In this document: positions 27,618 to 40,034 of the stretch, one piece after another | Layout: every line of letters starts with the position of its first letter | How positions within the stretch are numbered: the first letter of the stretch is position 1 | Assembly: GCF_000972385.1 (NCBI RefSeq) | Contig: NZ_JXTE01000045.1 | Location: 1-64,000, forward strand | Reading direction: 5' to 3' | DNA from: Streptomyces sp. WM6386 | GTDB taxonomy: Bacteria; Actinomycetota; Actinomycetes; Streptomycetales; Streptomycetaceae | DNA: 64,000 bases | Position numbers and translations under genes: made by a program | The notes under the pieces: generated by a model | The model's database searches: none | Seen by the model: only the letters and a program-made list of their open reading frames with translations | Told to the model about the DNA's origin: nothing

Positions 27618-29582
27618 TCAGACCGCCCTCATCAGCAGGGTCGCGGCGATCAGCACTGCCGCACCGCCGAACATCGAGACCGCGTACGACCGCGCGTAGC
27701 CGTTCTGCAGCTTGCGGAGCCGTCCGGAGAGGCCGCCCATGGAGGCCGCCGTACCGTTGACCACGCCGTCGACCAGGGTGTGGTCGACGTACACCAGGGA
27801 CCGCGTGAGGTGCTCGCCGCCGCGGACCAGGACGACGTGGTTGAAGTCGTCCTGGAGCAGGTCGCGTCGGGCGGCCCGGGTGAGCAGGGAGCCGCGCGGG
27901 GCGACGACCGGGACCGGGCGGCGGCCGTACTGGAGGTAGGCGAAGGTGACGCCGATGACCATCACGGCGACCGTGGCGGCCGTGACCGTCGTGGCGCTGA
28001 TCGGCGCGTCGCCGTGGTCGTGCCCGGTGATGGGCTCCAGCCAGTGCAGGAAGCGGTCGCCGATGCCGAAGATGCCGCCCGCGAAGACCGATCCGAAGGC
28101 CAGCACGATCATGGGGATCGTCATGGACTTCGGCGACTCGTGCGGGTGCGGTTCGGCGTGCTCGCCGTGGTGCTCGGCGGCGGGCTCGGCGCTCGGCGCC
28201 TCCGGGGAACGGGTGGGCTGGTTGCGCCAGCGCTCCTCGCCGAAGAACGTCATCAGCATCACGCGCGTCATGTAGTACGCCGTGATGGCCGCGCCCAACA
28301 GCGCGCAACCGCCGAGGATCCAGCCCTCGGTGCCGCCCTTGGCGAAGGCCGCCTCGATGATCTTGTCCTTGGAGAAGAAGCCGGACAGGCCCGGGAAGCC
28401 GATGATCGCGAGGTAGCCGAGGCCGAAGGTGATGAAGGTGACCGGCATGTACTTCCGGAGGCCTCCGTACTTCCTCATGTCGACCTCGTCGTTCATGCCG
28501 TGCATGACCGATCCGGCGCCGAGGAACAGCCCGGCCTTGAAGAAGCCGTGCGTCACCAGGTGCATGATCGCGAAGACGTAGCCGATCGGGCCGAGGCCCG
28601 CGGCCAGCACCATGTAGCCGATCTGCGACATGGTCGAGCCGGCCAGCGCCTTCTTGATGTCGTCCTTCGCGCAACCGACGATCGCACCGAACAGGAGCGT
28701 GACGGCGCCGACCACGGTGACGACCAGCTGGGCGTCGGGCGCCAGGTTGAAGATGTTGGCGGAGCGGACGATCAGGTAGACGCCCGCGGTCACCATCGTC
28801 GCGGCGTGGATGAGGGCCGAGACCGGGGTCGGGCCCTCCATCGCGTCCCCGAGCCAGGACTGCAGCGGTACCTGGGCGGACTTGCCGCAGGCGGCGAGCA
28901 GCAGCATCAGGGCGATGCCGGTGAGGGTGGCCTCGGAGGCGCCGGTGACGAGTCCGGGTTCCTCGTGGCTGCCGAGGACCGGGCCGAAGGCGAAGGTCCC
29001 GAACGTCGTGAACATCAGCATGATCGCGATCGACAGGCCCATGTCGCCGACGCGGTTGACCAGGAAGGCCTTCTTCGCGGCGGTCGCGGCGCTGGGCTTG
29101 TGCTGCCAGAAGCCGATCAGCAGGTAGGAGGCGAGACCGACGCCCTCCCAGCCGACGTACAGCAGAAGGTAGTTGTCGGCGAGGACGAGCAGCAGCATCG
29201 CCGCGAGGAACAGGTTCAGATAGCCGAAGAAGCGGCGGCGCCGCTCGTCGTGCTCCATGTATCCGACGGAGTACAGGTGGATCAGCGAGCCGACGCCGGT
29301 GATCAGCAGCACGAACGTCATCGACAGCTGGTCGAGGCGGAAGGCGACGTCCGCCTGGAAGCCCTCGACCGGGACCCAGCTGAACAGGTGGCTCGTCAGG
29401 GTCCTGTGTTCGGCGTCCTTGCCGAGCAGGTCGGCGAAGAGTACGGCGCCGATCACGAAGGAGGCGGCCGCGAGGGCCGTGCCGATCCAGTGGCCGACGG
29501 CGTCGAGCCGCCGGCCGCCGCACAGCAGTACGGCCGCTCCGAGCAGAGGCGCCGCCACCAGCAGCGCAATCAGGTTCTCCAC
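27618..29582 (-). CDS. nuoL: NADH-quinone oxidoreductase subunit L
   Basis: The 654-residue, largest antiporter-like subunit spans the distal end of the membrane arm through a long lateral helix. Signature blocks are [20 protein letters not shown] (channel Glu), [53 protein letters not shown] and [16 protein letters not shown] histidine-rich cytoplasmic insert ([14 protein letters not shown]) lies near residue 455. The start is GTG. It is separated from nuoK by 14 bases and from nuoM by 5. Confidence 0.96.
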   Translation of the reverse strand: MENLIALLVAAPLLGAAVLLCGGRRLDAVGHWIGTALAAASFVIGAVLFADLLGKDAEHRTLTSHLFSWVPVEGFQADVAFRLDQLSMTFVLLITGVGSLIHLYSVGYMEHDERRRRFFGYLNLFLAAMLLLVLADNYLLLYVGWEGVGLASYLLIGFWQHKPSAATAAKKAFLVNRVGDMGLSIAIMLMFTTFGTFAFGPVLGSHEEPGLVTGASEATLTGIALMLLLAACGKSAQVPLQSWLGDAMEGPTPVSALIHAATMVTAGVYLIVRSANIFNLAPDAQLVVTVVGAVTLLFGAIVGCAKDDIKKALAGSTMSQIGYMVLAAGLGPIGYVFAIMHLVTHGFFKAGLFLGAGSVMHGMNDEVDMRKYGGLRKYMPVTFITFGLGYLAIIGFPGLSGFFSKDKIIEAAFAKGGTEGWILGGCALLGAAITAYYMTRVMLMTFFGEERWRNQPTRSPEAPSAEPAAEHHGEHAEPHPHESPKSMTIPMIVLAFGSVFAGGIFGIGDRFLHWLEPITGHDHGDAPISATTVTAATVAVMVIGVTFAYLQYGRRPVPVVAPRGSLLTRAARRDLLQDDFNHVVLVRGGEHLTRSLVYVDHTLVDGVVNGTAASMGGLSGRLRKLQNGYARSYAVSMFGGAAVLIAATLLMRAV

Positions 29583-29596
29583 GATTCAGCGACCCC

Positions 29597-29896
29597 TCAG
29601 AGCTTCATCAGGCTGGCGTCGTCGACCGAGGCCGAGTGGCGGGAGCGGAACAGGGACACGATGATCGCGAGCCCGACCACGACCTCCGCGGCGGCGACGA
29701 CCATCGTGAAGAAGGCGATGATCTGGCCGTCGAGGTTGCCGTGCATCCGGGAGAAGGCGACGAACGCCAGGTTGCAGGCGTTGAGCATGAGCTCGATGCA
29801 CATGAACACGACGATCGCGTTGCGCCTGATCAGTACGCCGGTGGCGCCGATCGTGAACAACAGCGCCGCGAGGTAGAGATAGTTGACGGGGTTCAC
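29597..29896 (-). CDS. nuoK: NADH-quinone oxidoreductase subunit K
   Basis: The 99-residue subunit has three membrane spans and normal length. [21 protein letters not shown] carries the conserved proton-channel Glu, and [16 protein letters not shown] carries the second. Its GTG start overlaps the nuoJ stop by four bases. It lies between the antiporter-like subunits and the quinone end of the membrane arm. Confidence 0.96.
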
Positions 29897-30735
29897 TTCG
29901 ACGCCTCCTCGGCCCGCTTGAGGTTCGCTGGCGCTGTGTCGGTCCGCTCCAGGCGGTCCTCGGCGCGCTGTTCCAGTGCGCGCAGATCGTTGAGCGCCTC
30001 GGTCGAGACGTCACGGATCTGGCCGCGCTCGCGCAGCGTCTTGTTGACGGTGAGCTCGGAGGGGGTGCCGTCGGGCAGCAGGCCCGCGATGTCCACGGCG
30101 TTGTGCCGGGCGTAGACACCGGGTGCGGGCAGCGGCGGAAGGTGCTTGCCCTCGCGGACGCGCTCTTCGGCCAGCTCCCGCTGGGTCTTGGCGCGCTCGG
30201 TGCGCTCGCGGTGGGTGAGCAGCATGGCGCCGACGGTGGCCGTGATCAGCAGGGCGCCGGTGATCTCGAAGGCGAACACGTACTTGGTGAAGATGAGGGT
30301 CGCGAGACCCTCCACGTTGCCGTTGGCGTTGGCCTGCGCCATCCCGTTGAACTCGGTCAGGGAGGCGTTGCCGATGCCGGCGGCCAGCAGGATGCCGAAG
30401 CCGAGGCCGCAGAGAAGGGCCAGCCAGCGCTGGCCCTTGATGGTCTCCTTCAGGGAGTCCGCGGCCGTGACGCCGACGAGCATCACCACGAAGAGGAACA
30501 GCATCATGATCGCGCCGGTGTAGACGATGATCTGTACGACGCCCAGGAAGTAGGCGCCGTTGGCGAGGTAGAACACCGCCAGGATGATCATGGTGCCGGC
30601 GAGACTGAGCGCGCTGTGCACGGCCTTCTTCATGAAGACGGTGCACAGGGCGCCGATCACGGCGACGGTGCCGAGCACCCAGAACTGGAAGGCCTCGCCG
30701 GTGGAGGTGGAGTAGGCGGCGAGCTGCATGCTCAT
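29893..30735 (-). CDS. nuoJ: NADH-quinone oxidoreductase subunit J
   Basis: The 280-residue membrane subunit has five hydrophobic segments. The conserved third helix contains [20 protein letters not shown], the pi-bulge region that moves during coupling. It is longer than enterobacterial NuoJ (about 180 residues) because of a charged cytoplasmic tail of roughly 95 residues ([20 protein letters not shown] onward), a form usual in actinobacteria. ATG overlaps the nuoI stop (ATGA). Confidence 0.95.
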
Positions 30736-31340
30736 GCGCCGACCTCCTCTTCTGGCTTGTCTCCCTTGGAGACGGCGACCTGCTGGACCGTGCCGGGCGC
30801 GGCCTCGGTCACCAGGCCCCGGTAGTAGTCCTGCTCGTCCGTCCCCGGGAAGATCGAGTGGGGCGAGTCGACCATGCCCTCTTCGAGCCCGGCGAGCAAT
30901 TGCTCCTTGGTGTAGATGAGGTTGGCTCGGCTGGAGTCGGCGAGCTCGAACTCGTTGGTCATCGTCAACGCGCGCGTGGGACACGCCTCGATGCACAGGC
31001 CGCACAGGATGCAGCGGGCGTAGTTGATCTGGTAGACGCGCCCGTACCGCTCGCCCGGCGAGTAGCGCTCCTCTTCCGTGTTGTCCGCGCCCTCGACGTA
31101 GATCGCGTCGGCGGGGCAGGCCCAGGCGCACAGTTCGCAGCCGATGCACTTCTCCAGGCCGTCCGGATGGCGGTTGAGCTGGTGCCGTCCGTGGAAACGG
31201 GGAGCGGTGGTCTTCTGCTGCTCCGGGTACTGCTCGGTCAGCCGCTTCTTGAACATGGCCTTGAAGGTCACGCCGAAGCCGGCCACGGGGTTCTGGAAAC
31301 CGGGCGACGACTGCCCGGCCTCCTTGGACTCCTCAGCCAT
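30732..31340 (-). CDS. nuoI: NADH-quinone oxidoreductase subunit I
   Basis: The 202-residue peripheral subunit carries two 4Fe-4S clusters (N6a and N6b). Ligands are in [16 protein letters not shown] (about residues 63-78) and [17 protein letters not shown] (about 106-122), which pass electrons toward cluster N2. The ATG ([10 protein letters not shown]) is preferred over the open upstream frame because it lies within the 8-base overlap with the nuoH end. The C-terminal tail is acidic. Confidence 0.95.
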   Translation of the reverse strand: MAEESKEAGQSSPGFQNPVAGFGVTFKAMFKKRLTEQYPEQQKTTAPRFHGRHQLNRHPDGLEKCIGCELCAWACPADAIYVEGADNTEEERYSPGERYGRVYQINYARCILCGLCIEACPTRALTMTNEFELADSSRANLIYTKEQLLAGLEEGMVDSPHSIFPGTDEQDYYRGLVTEAAPGTVQQVAVSKGDKPEEEVGA

Positions 31341-32688
31341 CGGACGCCTCCTTTCCATCCAGAGATCCGTCACTCTGAGTATCGGGCCCGCCACTGACAA
31401 TCAGCTCCCGCTCCCGGCGCGGGCGGCGCCTGGGCGCGGGTGGCAACTCCTGTCCGGGCAGCGGCGGTACGGGGAATCCGCCGGCCATCGGGTCGAAGCC
31501 GACGGGCGGGGCGGGCTCCTCCTTCGGCGTCCCGCGGAACATGTCCACGACGAAGGACAGCAGCAGGAGCAGCAGGACGCCGCCGCCGACGTAGAGGGCG
31601 ATGTCGGCGAAGTCGTAGTTCTCGTTGCGCAGGGTCCGCACGGTCGCGACGAGCATCAGCCACACCACGGAGACCGGGATGAGGACCTTCCAGCCGAGCT
31701 TCATCAGCTGGTCGTAGCGGACACGAGGGAGCGTGCCGCGCAGCCAGATGAAGAAGAACAGCAGCAGCTGGACCTTGATGACGAACCAGAGCATCGGCCA
31801 CCAGCCGTGGTTCGCGCCCTCCCAGAAGGTGCTGATGGGCCAAGGGGCCCGCCAGCCGCCGAGGAAGAGCGTCACGGACACGGCCGAGACCGTCACCATG
31901 TTCACGTACTCGGCGAGCATGAACAGCGCGAACTTGATGGACGTGTACTCGGTGTTGAAGCCGCCGACCAGGTCGCCCTCGGACTCCGGCATGTCGAACG
32001 GGGCGCGGTTGGTCTCGCCGATCATCGTGACGATGTAGATGATGAAGGAGACCGGCAGCAGGATGACGTACCAGCGGTCCTGTTGCGCCTCGACGATCGC
32101 CGAGGTCGACATCGACCCGGAGTAGAGGAACACCGAGGCGAACGCGGCGCCCATGGCGATCTCGTACGAGATCATCTGCGCGCAGGAGCGCAGTCCGCCG
32201 AGCAGCGGGTAGGTGGATCCGGAACTCCAACCCGCAAGCACGATGCCGTAGATGCCGACCGAGGCGACCGCGAGGACGTAGAGCATCGCGATCGGCAGGT
32301 CGGTGAGCTGCATCGTGGTGCGCTGGCCGAAGATCGAGACCTCGTTGCCGGCCGGGCCGAAGGGGATCACCGCGATCGCCATGAAGGCCGGGACGGCCGC
32401 GATGATCGGTGCGAGGACGTAGACCACCTTGTCCGCGCGCTTGACGATGAGGTCTTCCTTCAGCATCAGCTTGACGCCGTCGGCGAGCGACTGGAGCATG
32501 CCCCAGGGTCCGTGCCGGTTGGGGCCGATGCGCAGCTGCATCCAGGCGACGACCTTGCGCTCCCACACGATGGAGAACAGCACGGTCACCATCAGGAAGG
32601 CGAAGCAGAACACCGCCTTGAGGACGACCAGCCACCAGGGGTCGGTGCCGAACAGCGAGAGGTCTTCAGCGGCGAGGTACGGGCTCAT
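31333..32688 (-). CDS. nuoH: NADH-quinone oxidoreductase subunit H
   Basis: The 451-residue membrane subunit forms the quinone-chamber floor. Eight hydrophobic segments and the signature [20 protein letters not shown], plus [20 protein letters not shown] near the N-terminus, are diagnostic. About 60 extra C-terminal residues rich in Pro, Arg and Asp ([20 protein letters not shown]) extend beyond the E. coli form. It overlaps nuoG by four bases (ATGA) and nuoI by eight. Confidence 0.95.
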   Translation of the reverse strand: MSPYLAAEDLSLFGTDPWWLVVLKAVFCFAFLMVTVLFSIVWERKVVAWMQLRIGPNRHGPWGMLQSLADGVKLMLKEDLIVKRADKVVYVLAPIIAAVPAFMAIAVIPFGPAGNEVSIFGQRTTMQLTDLPIAMLYVLAVASVGIYGIVLAGWSSGSTYPLLGGLRSCAQMISYEIAMGAAFASVFLYSGSMSTSAIVEAQQDRWYVILLPVSFIIYIVTMIGETNRAPFDMPESEGDLVGGFNTEYTSIKFALFMLAEYVNMVTVSAVSVTLFLGGWRAPWPISTFWEGANHGWWPMLWFVIKVQLLLFFFIWLRGTLPRVRYDQLMKLGWKVLIPVSVVWLMLVATVRTLRNENYDFADIALYVGGGVLLLLLLSFVVDMFRGTPKEEPAPPVGFDPMAGGFPVPPLPGQELPPAPRRRPRRERELIVSGGPDTQSDGSLDGKEASDG

Positions 32689-35189
32689 GCCTCCACCTCC
32701 TTGGGGGCTTCGGCGGCGAGCGTCGCCGGGCCGATGCGGACGAGTGAGCCGGGCACCGCACCGGCGTCGGAGGCGACTCCCCCGCCCGCGGAGTTCAGGG
32801 GGAGCCAGACCACGCGGTCGGGCATCTCGGTGATCTGCAGCGGGAGTTCGACGGCACCGTTGGAGCCGGTCACGGTGAGCACGTCGCCGTCCTTCACCCC
32901 GGCCTCGGCGGCGCTCGCGGCCGACACGCGTGCGCGGGCCGCGTGCCGCGTCCCGGCGAGCGCCTCGTCACCGTCCTGGAGGCGGCCCTGGTCGAGCAGC
33001 AGCCGGTGCCCGGCCAGTACGGCCTCGCCGGCGGCCGGCCGCGGCAACTGGACGGCGGTTTCGAGCGGTTCGGTGGCCCGGGGTCCGTCCCAGGCGCCGA
33101 GCCGGTCGATCTCGCCGCGCACGGTCCGCAGGTCCGGCAGACCCAGGTGGACGTCCATGGCGTCGGCCAGCATCTGCAGCACGCGCGCGTCGGTGGGCGC
33201 GAGGCGGCGGGTCATCTGCTCGGGCTTGAGCGCGGCCTCGAAGAAGCGCACCCGGCCTTCCCAGTTGAGGAAGGTGCCGGCCTTCTCGGCGACCGCGGCG
33301 ACCGGCAGGACCACATGCGCGTGCTCGGTGACCTCGCTGGGCCGCAGCTCCAGCGAGACCAGGAAGCCGACCTCGTGAAGTGCTTCACGTGCGCGTGCCG
33401 GGTCGGGGAGGTCGGCGACCTCGACGCCCGCGACGATCAGCGCCTGGAGTTCTCCGGTGGCGGCGGCCTCGACGATCTGGCTGGTGTCGCGGCCGTAGCG
33501 GTGCGGGAGTTCGGCGACGCCCCAGGCCGTGGCGACCTCCTCACGCGCGCGTGGGTCGGTCGCCGGACGTCCGCCCGGCAGCAGCGACGGCAGCGCGCCC
33601 GCCTCGACGGCGCCGCGCTCTCCCGCCCTGCGCGGGATCCACACCAGCTGCGCGCCGGTCGCGGACGCGGCCCGTACGGCGGCGGTCAGTCCGCCCGCCA
33701 CGGCGGCCAGTCGCTCACCGACGACGAGTACCGCGCCCTCGGAGCGCAGCGCCTCGGCGGCCCGGGCCCCGTCGCCCTCCAGGCCGGCCCCGCCCGCAAG
33801 CGCGTCCAGCCACTCGGTCTCGGTGCCGGGAGCGGCGGGGAGCAGCGTGCCGCCGGCCTTCTCCAGGCCGCGCGTCGCGTGCGTGGCCAGTGCGAACACC
33901 TTCTGCCCGTGCCTGCGCCAGGCCTTGCGCAGCCTCAGGAAGACGCCGGGCGCCTCCTCCTCGGCCTCGAACCCGACCAGCAGGACGGCGGGCGCCTTCT
34001 CCAGCGCGGTGTAGGTGACGCCCGTACCGTCGAGGTCACGGCCGCGTCCGGCGATCCGCGCGGCGAGGAAGTCGGTCTCCTCACCGCTGTGCACACGCGC
34101 GCGGAAGTCGATGTCGTTGGTGTCGAGCGCCACGCGTGCGAACTTGCTGTACGCGTAGGCGTCCTCGATGGTGAGCCGGCCACCGGTGAGGACTCCGGTC
34201 CGGGAGCGGGCCGCGGCAAGTCCCTGAGCGGCCGCCTCCAGGGCCTCGGGCCAGGAGGCTGGCTCGAGAACACCGTCGGTGTTGCGCACCAGAGGCGTCT
34301 CCAGGCGGTCGCGCTGCTGCGCGTAGCGGAATCCGAACCGCCCCTTGTCGCAGATCCACTCCTCGTTGACCTCGGGGTCGTTGGCCGCGAGCTTGCGCAT
34401 GACCTTGCCGCGCCGGTGGTCGGTGCGCGTGGCGCAGCCGCCGGAGCAGTGCTCGCAGACGCTCGGGGTGGAGACCAGGTCGAAGGGGCGCGAGCGGAAG
34501 CGGTACGCCGCCGAGGTGAGCGCGCCGACCGGGCAGATCTGGATGGTGTTGCCGGAGAAGTACGACTCGAAGGGGTCGCCCTCACCGGTGCCGACCTGCT
34601 GCAGTGCGCCCCGCTCGACCAGTTCGATCATCGGGTCGCCCGCGATCTGGTTGGAGAAGCGGGTGCAGCGGGCGCACAGCACGCACCGCTCACGGTCGAG
34701 GAGCACCTGGGTGGAGATCGGCACGGGCTTCTCGTACGTCCGCTTCCTGCCCTCGAAGCGGGACTCGGCCTGGCCGTGCGACATGGCCTGGTTCTGCAGG
34801 GGGCACTCGCCGCCCTTGTCGCAGACCGGGCAGTCCAGCGGGTGGTTGATGAGGAGGAGTTCCATCACACCGTGCTGGGCCTTCTCCGCGGCCGGCGAGG
34901 TGAGGTGGGTCTTCACCACCATTCCGTCGGTGCAGGTGATGGTGCAGGACGCCATCGGCTTGCGCTGGCCCTCGACGTCGACGATGCACTGGCGGCAGGC
35001 GCCGGCGGGGTCGAGGAGGGGGTGGTCGCAGAAGCGGGGGATCTCGATGCCGAGTTCTTCGGCGGCGCGGATGACCAGGGTGCCCTTGGGCACGCTGATC
35101 TCGGCGCCGTCGATGGTCAGCGAGACGAGATCTTCCGGCGGGACCGCCGCCTCTCCCCCACCGGAGGGAGCGCTCGTGGTCACCGTCAT
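32685..35189 (-). CDS. nuoG: NADH-quinone oxidoreductase subunit G
   Basis: The 834-residue peripheral iron-sulfur subunit has an N-terminal 2Fe-2S site in [19 protein letters not shown] plus a later Cys in MASCTITC. A His/Cys 4Fe-4S site is in [17 protein letters not shown] and another cluster set in [26 protein letters not shown] (about residue 235) supplies the N7-type site. The molybdopterin-oxidoreductase-like remainder ([17 protein letters not shown] onward) has lost cofactor binding, as is normal for NuoG. ATG overlaps the nuoF stop. It carries electrons from the NuoE/F module. Confidence 0.95.
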   Translation of the reverse strand: MTVTTSAPSGGGEAAVPPEDLVSLTIDGAEISVPKGTLVIRAAEELGIEIPRFCDHPLLDPAGACRQCIVDVEGQRKPMASCTITCTDGMVVKTHLTSPAAEKAQHGVMELLLINHPLDCPVCDKGGECPLQNQAMSHGQAESRFEGRKRTYEKPVPISTQVLLDRERCVLCARCTRFSNQIAGDPMIELVERGALQQVGTGEGDPFESYFSGNTIQICPVGALTSAAYRFRSRPFDLVSTPSVCEHCSGGCATRTDHRRGKVMRKLAANDPEVNEEWICDKGRFGFRYAQQRDRLETPLVRNTDGVLEPASWPEALEAAAQGLAAARSRTGVLTGGRLTIEDAYAYSKFARVALDTNDIDFRARVHSGEETDFLAARIAGRGRDLDGTGVTYTALEKAPAVLLVGFEAEEEAPGVFLRLRKAWRRHGQKVFALATHATRGLEKAGGTLLPAAPGTETEWLDALAGGAGLEGDGARAAEALRSEGAVLVVGERLAAVAGGLTAAVRAASATGAQLVWIPRRAGERGAVEAGALPSLLPGGRPATDPRAREEVATAWGVAELPHRYGRDTSQIVEAAATGELQALIVAGVEVADLPDPARAREALHEVGFLVSLELRPSEVTEHAHVVLPVAAVAEKAGTFLNWEGRVRFFEAALKPEQMTRRLAPTDARVLQMLADAMDVHLGLPDLRTVRGEIDRLGAWDGPRATEPLETAVQLPRPAAGEAVLAGHRLLLDQGRLQDGDEALAGTRHAARARVSAASAAEAGVKDGDVLTVTGSNGAVELPLQITEMPDRVVWLPLNSAGGGVASDAGAVPGSLVRIGPATLAAEAPKEVEA

Positions 35190-36535
35190 GCGTTCACCTC
35201 CGTGCGGGAGTCGGCCCAGACCGTCGACTTGGCCGGGTCGAAGGGGCAGCCGCGGCCCGTGATGTGCTGCTCGTACTCCTCGCGGAAGTACTTGAGCGAG
35301 GAGAAGATCGGCGAGGCGGCTCCGTCGCCGAGGGCGCAGAACGACTTGCCGTTGATGTTGTCGGCGATGTCGTTGAGCTTGTCGAGGTCGGACATGACGC
35401 CCTTGCCGGCCTCGATGTCGCGCAGCAACTGCACGAGCCAGTAGGTGCCTTCGCGGCAGGGTGTGCACTTGCCGCAGGACTCGTGGGCGTAGAACTCGGT
35501 CCAGCGGGTGACGGCGCGGACGACGCAGGTCGTCTCGTCGAAGCACTGGAGGGCTTTGGTGCCGAGCATGGAGCCCGCGGCGCCCACTCCCTCGTAGTCG
35601 AGGGGGACGTCGAGGTGCTCGTCGGTGAACATCGGCGTCGAGGAGCCGCCCGGCGTCCAGAACTTGAGCCGGTGCCCGGGCCGCATTCCGCCGCTCATTT
35701 CCAGGAGTTGGCGGAGGGTGATGCCGAGCGGGGCCTCGTACTGGCCGGGGCTGGTGACATGGCCGCTGAGCGAGTAGAGCGTGAAGCCCGGGGACTTCTC
35801 GCTGCCCATCGACCTGAACCAGTCTTTTCCTTTTTGCAGGATCGCGGGAACCGACGCGATCGACTCCACGTTATTCACCACAGTCGGGCACGCGTAGAGA
35901 CCCGCGACGGCAGGGAAAGGGGGACGGAGCCGCGGTTGACCGCGGCGGCCTTCGAGCGAGTCGAGCAGTGCGGTCTCCTCACCGCAGATGTACGCGCCTG
36001 CGCCCGCGTGCACGGTGAGTTCCAGGTCGAGCCCGCTGCCCAGGATGTTCTCGCCGAGGAAGCCCGCCTCATGGGCCTCGCGCACGGCCTCGTGCAACCG
36101 CCGCAGGACTGGGACGACTTCACCGCGCAGATAGATGAAGGCATGCGACGACCTGATGGCATAACACGCGATGACAATGCCCTCGATGAGGCTGTGCGGG
36201 TTCGCGAACAGGAGCGGGATGTCCTTACAGGTTCCCGGCTCCGATTCGTCGGCGTTGACAACTAGATAGTGCGGCTTCCCATCACCCTGGGGAATGAACT
36301 GCCATTTCATTCCCGTGGGGAATCCCGCGCCGCCGCGGCCGCGCAGACCGGAGTCCTTGACGTACGCGATCAGGTCGTCCGGTGACATGGCGAGCGCCTT
36401 GCGGAGCCCCTCGTATCCTTCGTGCCTTCGGTAGACGTCCAGAGACCAGGACTTGTCCTCGTCCCAGAAGGCCGACAGCACGGGTGCGAGCAGCTTCTCG
36501 GGGCTGGTGTCTTTCAACTCGGGTGCCAAGGTCAT
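35186..36535 (-). CDS. nuoF: NADH-quinone oxidoreductase subunit F
   Basis: The 449-residue NADH- and FMN-binding subunit is the entry point for electrons. The nucleotide loop is [16 protein letters not shown] (about residue 64), the FMN region [13 protein letters not shown], and [19 protein letters not shown] follows. The N3 4Fe-4S cluster ligands are in [12 protein letters not shown] with the fourth Cys in [11 protein letters not shown]. The ATG overlaps the nuoE TGA by one base. Normal length. Confidence 0.96.
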   Translation of the reverse strand: MTLAPELKDTSPEKLLAPVLSAFWDEDKSWSLDVYRRHEGYEGLRKALAMSPDDLIAYVKDSGLRGRGGAGFPTGMKWQFIPQGDGKPHYLVVNADESEPGTCKDIPLLFANPHSLIEGIVIACYAIRSSHAFIYLRGEVVPVLRRLHEAVREAHEAGFLGENILGSGLDLELTVHAGAGAYICGEETALLDSLEGRRGQPRLRPPFPAVAGLYACPTVVNNVESIASVPAILQKGKDWFRSMGSEKSPGFTLYSLSGHVTSPGQYEAPLGITLRQLLEMSGGMRPGHRLKFWTPGGSSTPMFTDEHLDVPLDYEGVGAAGSMLGTKALQCFDETTCVVRAVTRWTEFYAHESCGKCTPCREGTYWLVQLLRDIEAGKGVMSDLDKLNDIADNINGKSFCALGDGAASPIFSSLKYFREEYEQHITGRGCPFDPAKSTVWADSRTEVNA

Positions 36536-37407
36536 CACTCCCCCTCCTCGGCGGTAGGCCCTGCCGGGTGGGCCGGGTCGGAGGCCGACGTGTCCTGAGG
36601 CGCGTCGTGCGAGCTCAGGTGCTGTGTCGGTGACGGGTCGTGTACGGCCCTGTCCTGCGGCTCGTCGTGCGGGCCGCCGTTGCGCGGGTGGACCACGCGC
36701 GCGGGTGCGGTCTCTCCTCTGGCCAGGCGGAGGCCCACCAGCGACGCGGGTCCCGCGCCGCCGCTTGCCTCGACGGCCCCTGGCCGCTCGTCGGGGAAGC
36801 CGGCGAGGATCCGCGCGGTCTCCTTGAAGGTGCACAGCGGCGCCCCGCGCGTGGGCTCGACCGTCCGGCCCGCGCGCAGGTCGTCGACGAGGTGTTTGGC
36901 GCTGGACGGGGTCTGGTTGTCGAAGAACTCCCAGTTGACCATCACGACGGGCGCGAAGTCGCAGGCCGCGTTGCACTCGATGTGCTCCAGCGTGACCTTG
37001 CCGTCCTCGGTGGTCTCGCCGTTGCCGACGCCGAGGTGCTCCTGGAGCTCCTCGAAGATCGCGTCACCGCCCATCACCGCGCACAGGGTGTTGGTGCAGA
37101 CGCCCACCTGGTAGTCACCGCTCGGCTTGCGCCGGTACATGGTGTAGAAGGTGGCGACCGCGGTGACCTCGGCGGTGGTCAGGCCCAGCACGTCCGCGCA
37201 GAACCGCATCCCGGTGCGCGTGACATGGCCCTCCTCCGACTGCACGAGATGCAGCAGCGGAAGGAGCGCGGACCGGGAGTCGGGGTAGCGGGCGATGACC
37301 TCGCGCGCGTCCGCCTCCAGCCGGGCTCGAACGTCGTCCGGGTAGGCGGGCGCGGGCAGTTCGGGCATGCCCAGGCTGACGCCCTGCTCGGAAGAAGAGG
37401 TGGTCAC
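36535..37407 (-). CDS. nuoE: NADH-quinone oxidoreductase subunit E with extended C-terminus
   Basis: The 290-residue thioredoxin-like subunit binds the off-path 2Fe-2S cluster N1a. Ligands are in [12 protein letters not shown] (Cx4C) and [17 protein letters not shown] (Cx3C). The conserved part ends near residue 185. The remaining 105 or so residues are low in complexity ([15 protein letters not shown], then a His/Asp/Pro-rich tail [20 protein letters not shown]) and have no counterpart in the E. coli protein of about 166. GTG overlaps the nuoD stop (GTGA). The tail's role is unknown. Confidence 0.94.
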   Translation of the reverse strand: MTTSSSEQGVSLGMPELPAPAYPDDVRARLEADAREVIARYPDSRSALLPLLHLVQSEEGHVTRTGMRFCADVLGLTTAEVTAVATFYTMYRRKPSGDYQVGVCTNTLCAVMGGDAIFEELQEHLGVGNGETTEDGKVTLEHIECNAACDFAPVVMVNWEFFDNQTPSSAKHLVDDLRAGRTVEPTRGAPLCTFKETARILAGFPDERPGAVEASGGAGPASLVGLRLARGETAPARVVHPRNGGPHDEPQDRAVHDPSPTQHLSSHDAPQDTSASDPAHPAGPTAEEGE

Positions 37408-38726
37408 CGGTCGACGCCTCCCATCACGGGGTCGATGGACGCGACGGCGACGATGACGTCGGCGACCTGGCCGCCCTCGCACATCGCCGCCATGGCCTGA
37501 AGGTTGGTGAAGGACGGGTCCCGGAAGTGGACCCGGAAGGGGCGGGTACCGCCGTCGGACACGGCGTGCACCCCGAGTTCGCCCTTGGGCGACTCGACGG
37601 CCGCGTACGCCTGTCCCGGCGGGACCCGGAAGCCCTCGGTGACCAGCTTGAAGTGGTGGATCAGGGCCTCCATGGAGGTGCCCATGATCTTCTTGATGTG
37701 GTCGAGGGAGTTGCCGAGCCCGTCGGGGCCCAGGGCGAGCTGGGCGGGCCAGGCGATCTTCTTGTCGGCGACCATGACCGGGCCGGGCTGGAGCCGGTCC
37801 AGGCACTGCTCGACGATCCTGAGGGACTGGCGCATCTCCTCGAGGCGGATCAGGAAGCGGCCGTAGGAGTCACAGGTGTCGGCGGTCGGGACGTCGAAGT
37901 CGTAGGTCTCGTAATCGCAGTACGGCTGCGCCTTACGCAGGTCGAACGGCAGCCCGGTGGAGCGCAGGATCGGGCCGGTGGCGCCGAGAGCCATGCAGCC
38001 GGCCAGGTCGAGATAGCCGATGTCCTGCATACGGGCCTTGAAGATGGGGTTCCCGGTGGCGAGCTTGTCGTACTCCGGGAGGTTCTTCCTCATCTTCTTC
38101 ACGAACTCGCGGATGTGGTCCACCGCGCCGGGCGGCAGGTCCTGGGCGAGTCCGCCGGGGCGGATGTACGCGTGGTTCATCCGCAGGCCCGTGATGAGCT
38201 CGTAGATGTCGAGAATCATTTCACGATCACGGAATCCGTAGATCATGATCGTGGTGGCGCCGAGTTCCATGCCACCGGTGGCGATGCACACCAGGTGCGA
38301 GGAGAGCCGGTTCAGCTCCATCAGGAGCACCCGGATGATCTTGGCCCGCTCGGTGATCTGGTCCTCGATGCCGAGGAGTTTCTCGACGGCGAGACAGTAG
38401 GCGGCCTCGTTGAAGAAGGACGTCAGGTAGTCCATGCGCGTCACGAACGTGGTGCCCTGCGTCCACGTGCGGTACTCGAGGTTCTTCTCGATGCCGGTGT
38501 GGAGGTAGCCGATGCCGCAGCGGGCCTCGGTGACCGTCTCGCCGTCGATCTCCAGGATCAGGCGGAGCACTCCGTGCGTGGACGGGTGCTGCGGGCCCAT
38601 GTTGACGACGATGCGCTCGTCGTCCGCGCGGGCCGCGGACTGTACGACCTCGTCCCAGTCGCCACCGGTGACCGTGTAGACGGTGCCCTCGGTGGTCTCC
38701 CGGGCGGATGCTGACTGCGTGCTCAC
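37404..38726 (-). CDS. nuoD: NADH-quinone oxidoreductase subunit D
   Basis: The 440-residue 49-kDa-type subunit forms the quinone-binding cavity with NuoB. The loop [15 protein letters not shown] (about residue 42) carries the quinone-ligating His, and [17 protein letters not shown] follows. [20 protein letters not shown] and the C-terminal DPVMGGVDR match family ends. GTG overlaps the nuoC stop. Separate from NuoC, not fused as in E. coli. Confidence 0.96.
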   Translation of the reverse strand: MSTQSASARETTEGTVYTVTGGDWDEVVQSAARADDERIVVNMGPQHPSTHGVLRLILEIDGETVTEARCGIGYLHTGIEKNLEYRTWTQGTTFVTRMDYLTSFFNEAAYCLAVEKLLGIEDQITERAKIIRVLLMELNRLSSHLVCIATGGMELGATTIMIYGFRDREMILDIYELITGLRMNHAYIRPGGLAQDLPPGAVDHIREFVKKMRKNLPEYDKLATGNPIFKARMQDIGYLDLAGCMALGATGPILRSTGLPFDLRKAQPYCDYETYDFDVPTADTCDSYGRFLIRLEEMRQSLRIVEQCLDRLQPGPVMVADKKIAWPAQLALGPDGLGNSLDHIKKIMGTSMEALIHHFKLVTEGFRVPPGQAYAAVESPKGELGVHAVSDGGTRPFRVHFRDPSFTNLQAMAAMCEGGQVADVIVAVASIDPVMGGVDR

Positions 38727-39469
38727 GAGTACGACCTCCGCTGGTCCGGAGCCGGGATCTGGGCGCCCTTGTACTCGACGGGGATGCCGCCGAGGGGGTA
38801 GTCCTTGCGCTGCGGGTGGCCCTGCCAGTCGTCCGGCATCATGATCCGCGTCAGGGCCGGGTGACCGTCGAAGACGATCCCGAAGAAGTCGTAGGTCTCG
38901 CGCTCGTGCCAGTCGTTGGTCGGATAGACGGAGACCAGGGACGGGATCTTCGGATCGGCGTCCGGGGCGCTGACCTCAAGGCGGATCAGCCGGTTGTGGG
39001 TGAGCGAGCGCAGGTGGTAGACGGCGTGCAGCTCGCGGCCCTTGTCGTGCGGGTAGTGCACCCCGCTGACGCCGGTACAGAGCTCGAAGCGCAGGGCCGG
39101 GTCGTCGCGCAGGGTGCGGGCGACGCGCAGCAGGTGTTCGCGCTCGATGTGGAAGGTGAGCTCGTCGCGGTCGACGACCGTCTTCTCGATCGCGTTGTCG
39201 GGCAGGAGGCCCTGCTCCTCCAGTGCTCCCTCGAGTTCGTCGGCGACCTCGTCGAACCAGCCGCCGTAGGGGCGGGCCGCGGGTCCCGGCAGGCGGACCG
39301 AGCGCACCAGGCCGCCGTAGCCGGAGGTGTCGCCGCCGTTGTTGGCGCCGAACATGCCGCGCTGGACGCGGATCTCCTCGCCTCCCTGGCCGCGCTGACC
39401 GGGGAGGTTGGAGGCGCTGAGGTCCTTCTCGGGGTTCGCGCCGTCGCCGGCAGCGTTCGCGTCGCTCAC
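38723..39469 (-). CDS. nuoC: NADH-quinone oxidoreductase subunit C
   Basis: The 248-residue 30-kDa-type subunit has the core [23 protein letters not shown] and [19 protein letters not shown], the diagnostic 30-kDa signature. The first 75 residues ([20 protein letters not shown] and a Gly-rich segment) are a disordered extension seen in actinobacterial forms. GTG overlaps the nuoB stop (GTGA). Confidence 0.95.
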   Translation of the reverse strand: MSDANAAGDGANPEKDLSASNLPGQRGQGGEEIRVQRGMFGANNGGDTSGYGGLVRSVRLPGPAARPYGGWFDEVADELEGALEEQGLLPDNAIEKTVVDRDELTFHIEREHLLRVARTLRDDPALRFELCTGVSGVHYPHDKGRELHAVYHLRSLTHNRLIRLEVSAPDADPKIPSLVSVYPTNDWHERETYDFFGIVFDGHPALTRIMMPDDWQGHPQRKDYPLGGIPVEYKGAQIPAPDQRRSYS

Positions 39470-40020
39470 CGCAGCAGCCCCTTCATCTCGATGGTGGGCA
39501 GGGCCTTGAGCGCCGCTTCCTCCGCCTCGCGGGCCGCCTCCTCGGCGTTCACACCGAGCTTGGCGCCCTGGATCTTCTCGTGGAGCTTGAGGATGGCGTC
39601 CAGCAGCATCTCGGGCCGTGGCGGGCAGCCCGGGAGATAGATGTCGACGGGGAGGATGTGGTCGACGCCCTGGACGACCGCGTAGTTGTTGAACATCCCG
39701 CCCGAGGAGGCGCAGACCCCCATGGAGATGACCCACTTCGGGTTCGCCATCTGGTCGTAGACCTGCCTGACCACCGGGGCCATCTTCTGGCTGACCCGGC
39801 CGGCGACGATCATGAGGTCGGCCTGGCGGGGTGAGCCGCGGAAGACCTCCATGCCGAAGCGGGCCAGGTCGTAGCGTCCGGCGCCGGTGGTCATCATTTC
39901 GATGGCACAGCAGGCGAGGCCGAAGGTGGCCGGGAAGACGGACGCCTTGCGCACCCAGCCCGCGGCCTGCTCGACGGTGGTCAGCAGGAAGCCGCTCGGC
40001 AGCTTTTCTTCGAGTCCCAT
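39466..40020 (-). CDS. nuoB: NADH-quinone oxidoreductase subunit B
   Basis: The 184-residue subunit carries 4Fe-4S cluster N2, the last centre before quinone. Ligands are the adjacent pair in [11 protein letters not shown], the Cys in [13 protein letters not shown] and the one in [13 protein letters not shown] basic ridge [11 protein letters not shown] and [13 protein letters not shown] fit the family. It begins 14 bases after the nuoA stop. Confidence 0.96.
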   Translation of the reverse strand: MGLEEKLPSGFLLTTVEQAAGWVRKASVFPATFGLACCAIEMMTTGAGRYDLARFGMEVFRGSPRQADLMIVAGRVSQKMAPVVRQVYDQMANPKWVISMGVCASSGGMFNNYAVVQGVDHILPVDIYLPGCPPRPEMLLDAILKLHEKIQGAKLGVNAEEAAREAEEAALKALPTIEMKGLLR

Positions 40021-40034
40021 GAGTTAGAGGCCCC

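Noticed and set aside
26041..29523. Minus-strand frame of about 1160 codons covering nuoM and part of nuoL
   Set aside because: The upstream two thirds read out of frame over nuoL; NuoM begins at the ATG at 27612 with a ribosome site.
27486..29876. Long plus-strand frame opposite nuoL and nuoK
   Set aside because: Charged, low-complexity translation, complementary to certain genes; shadow.
31144..35444. Long plus-strand frames opposite nuoH and nuoG
   Set aside because: Same codon-bias artefact, no motifs.
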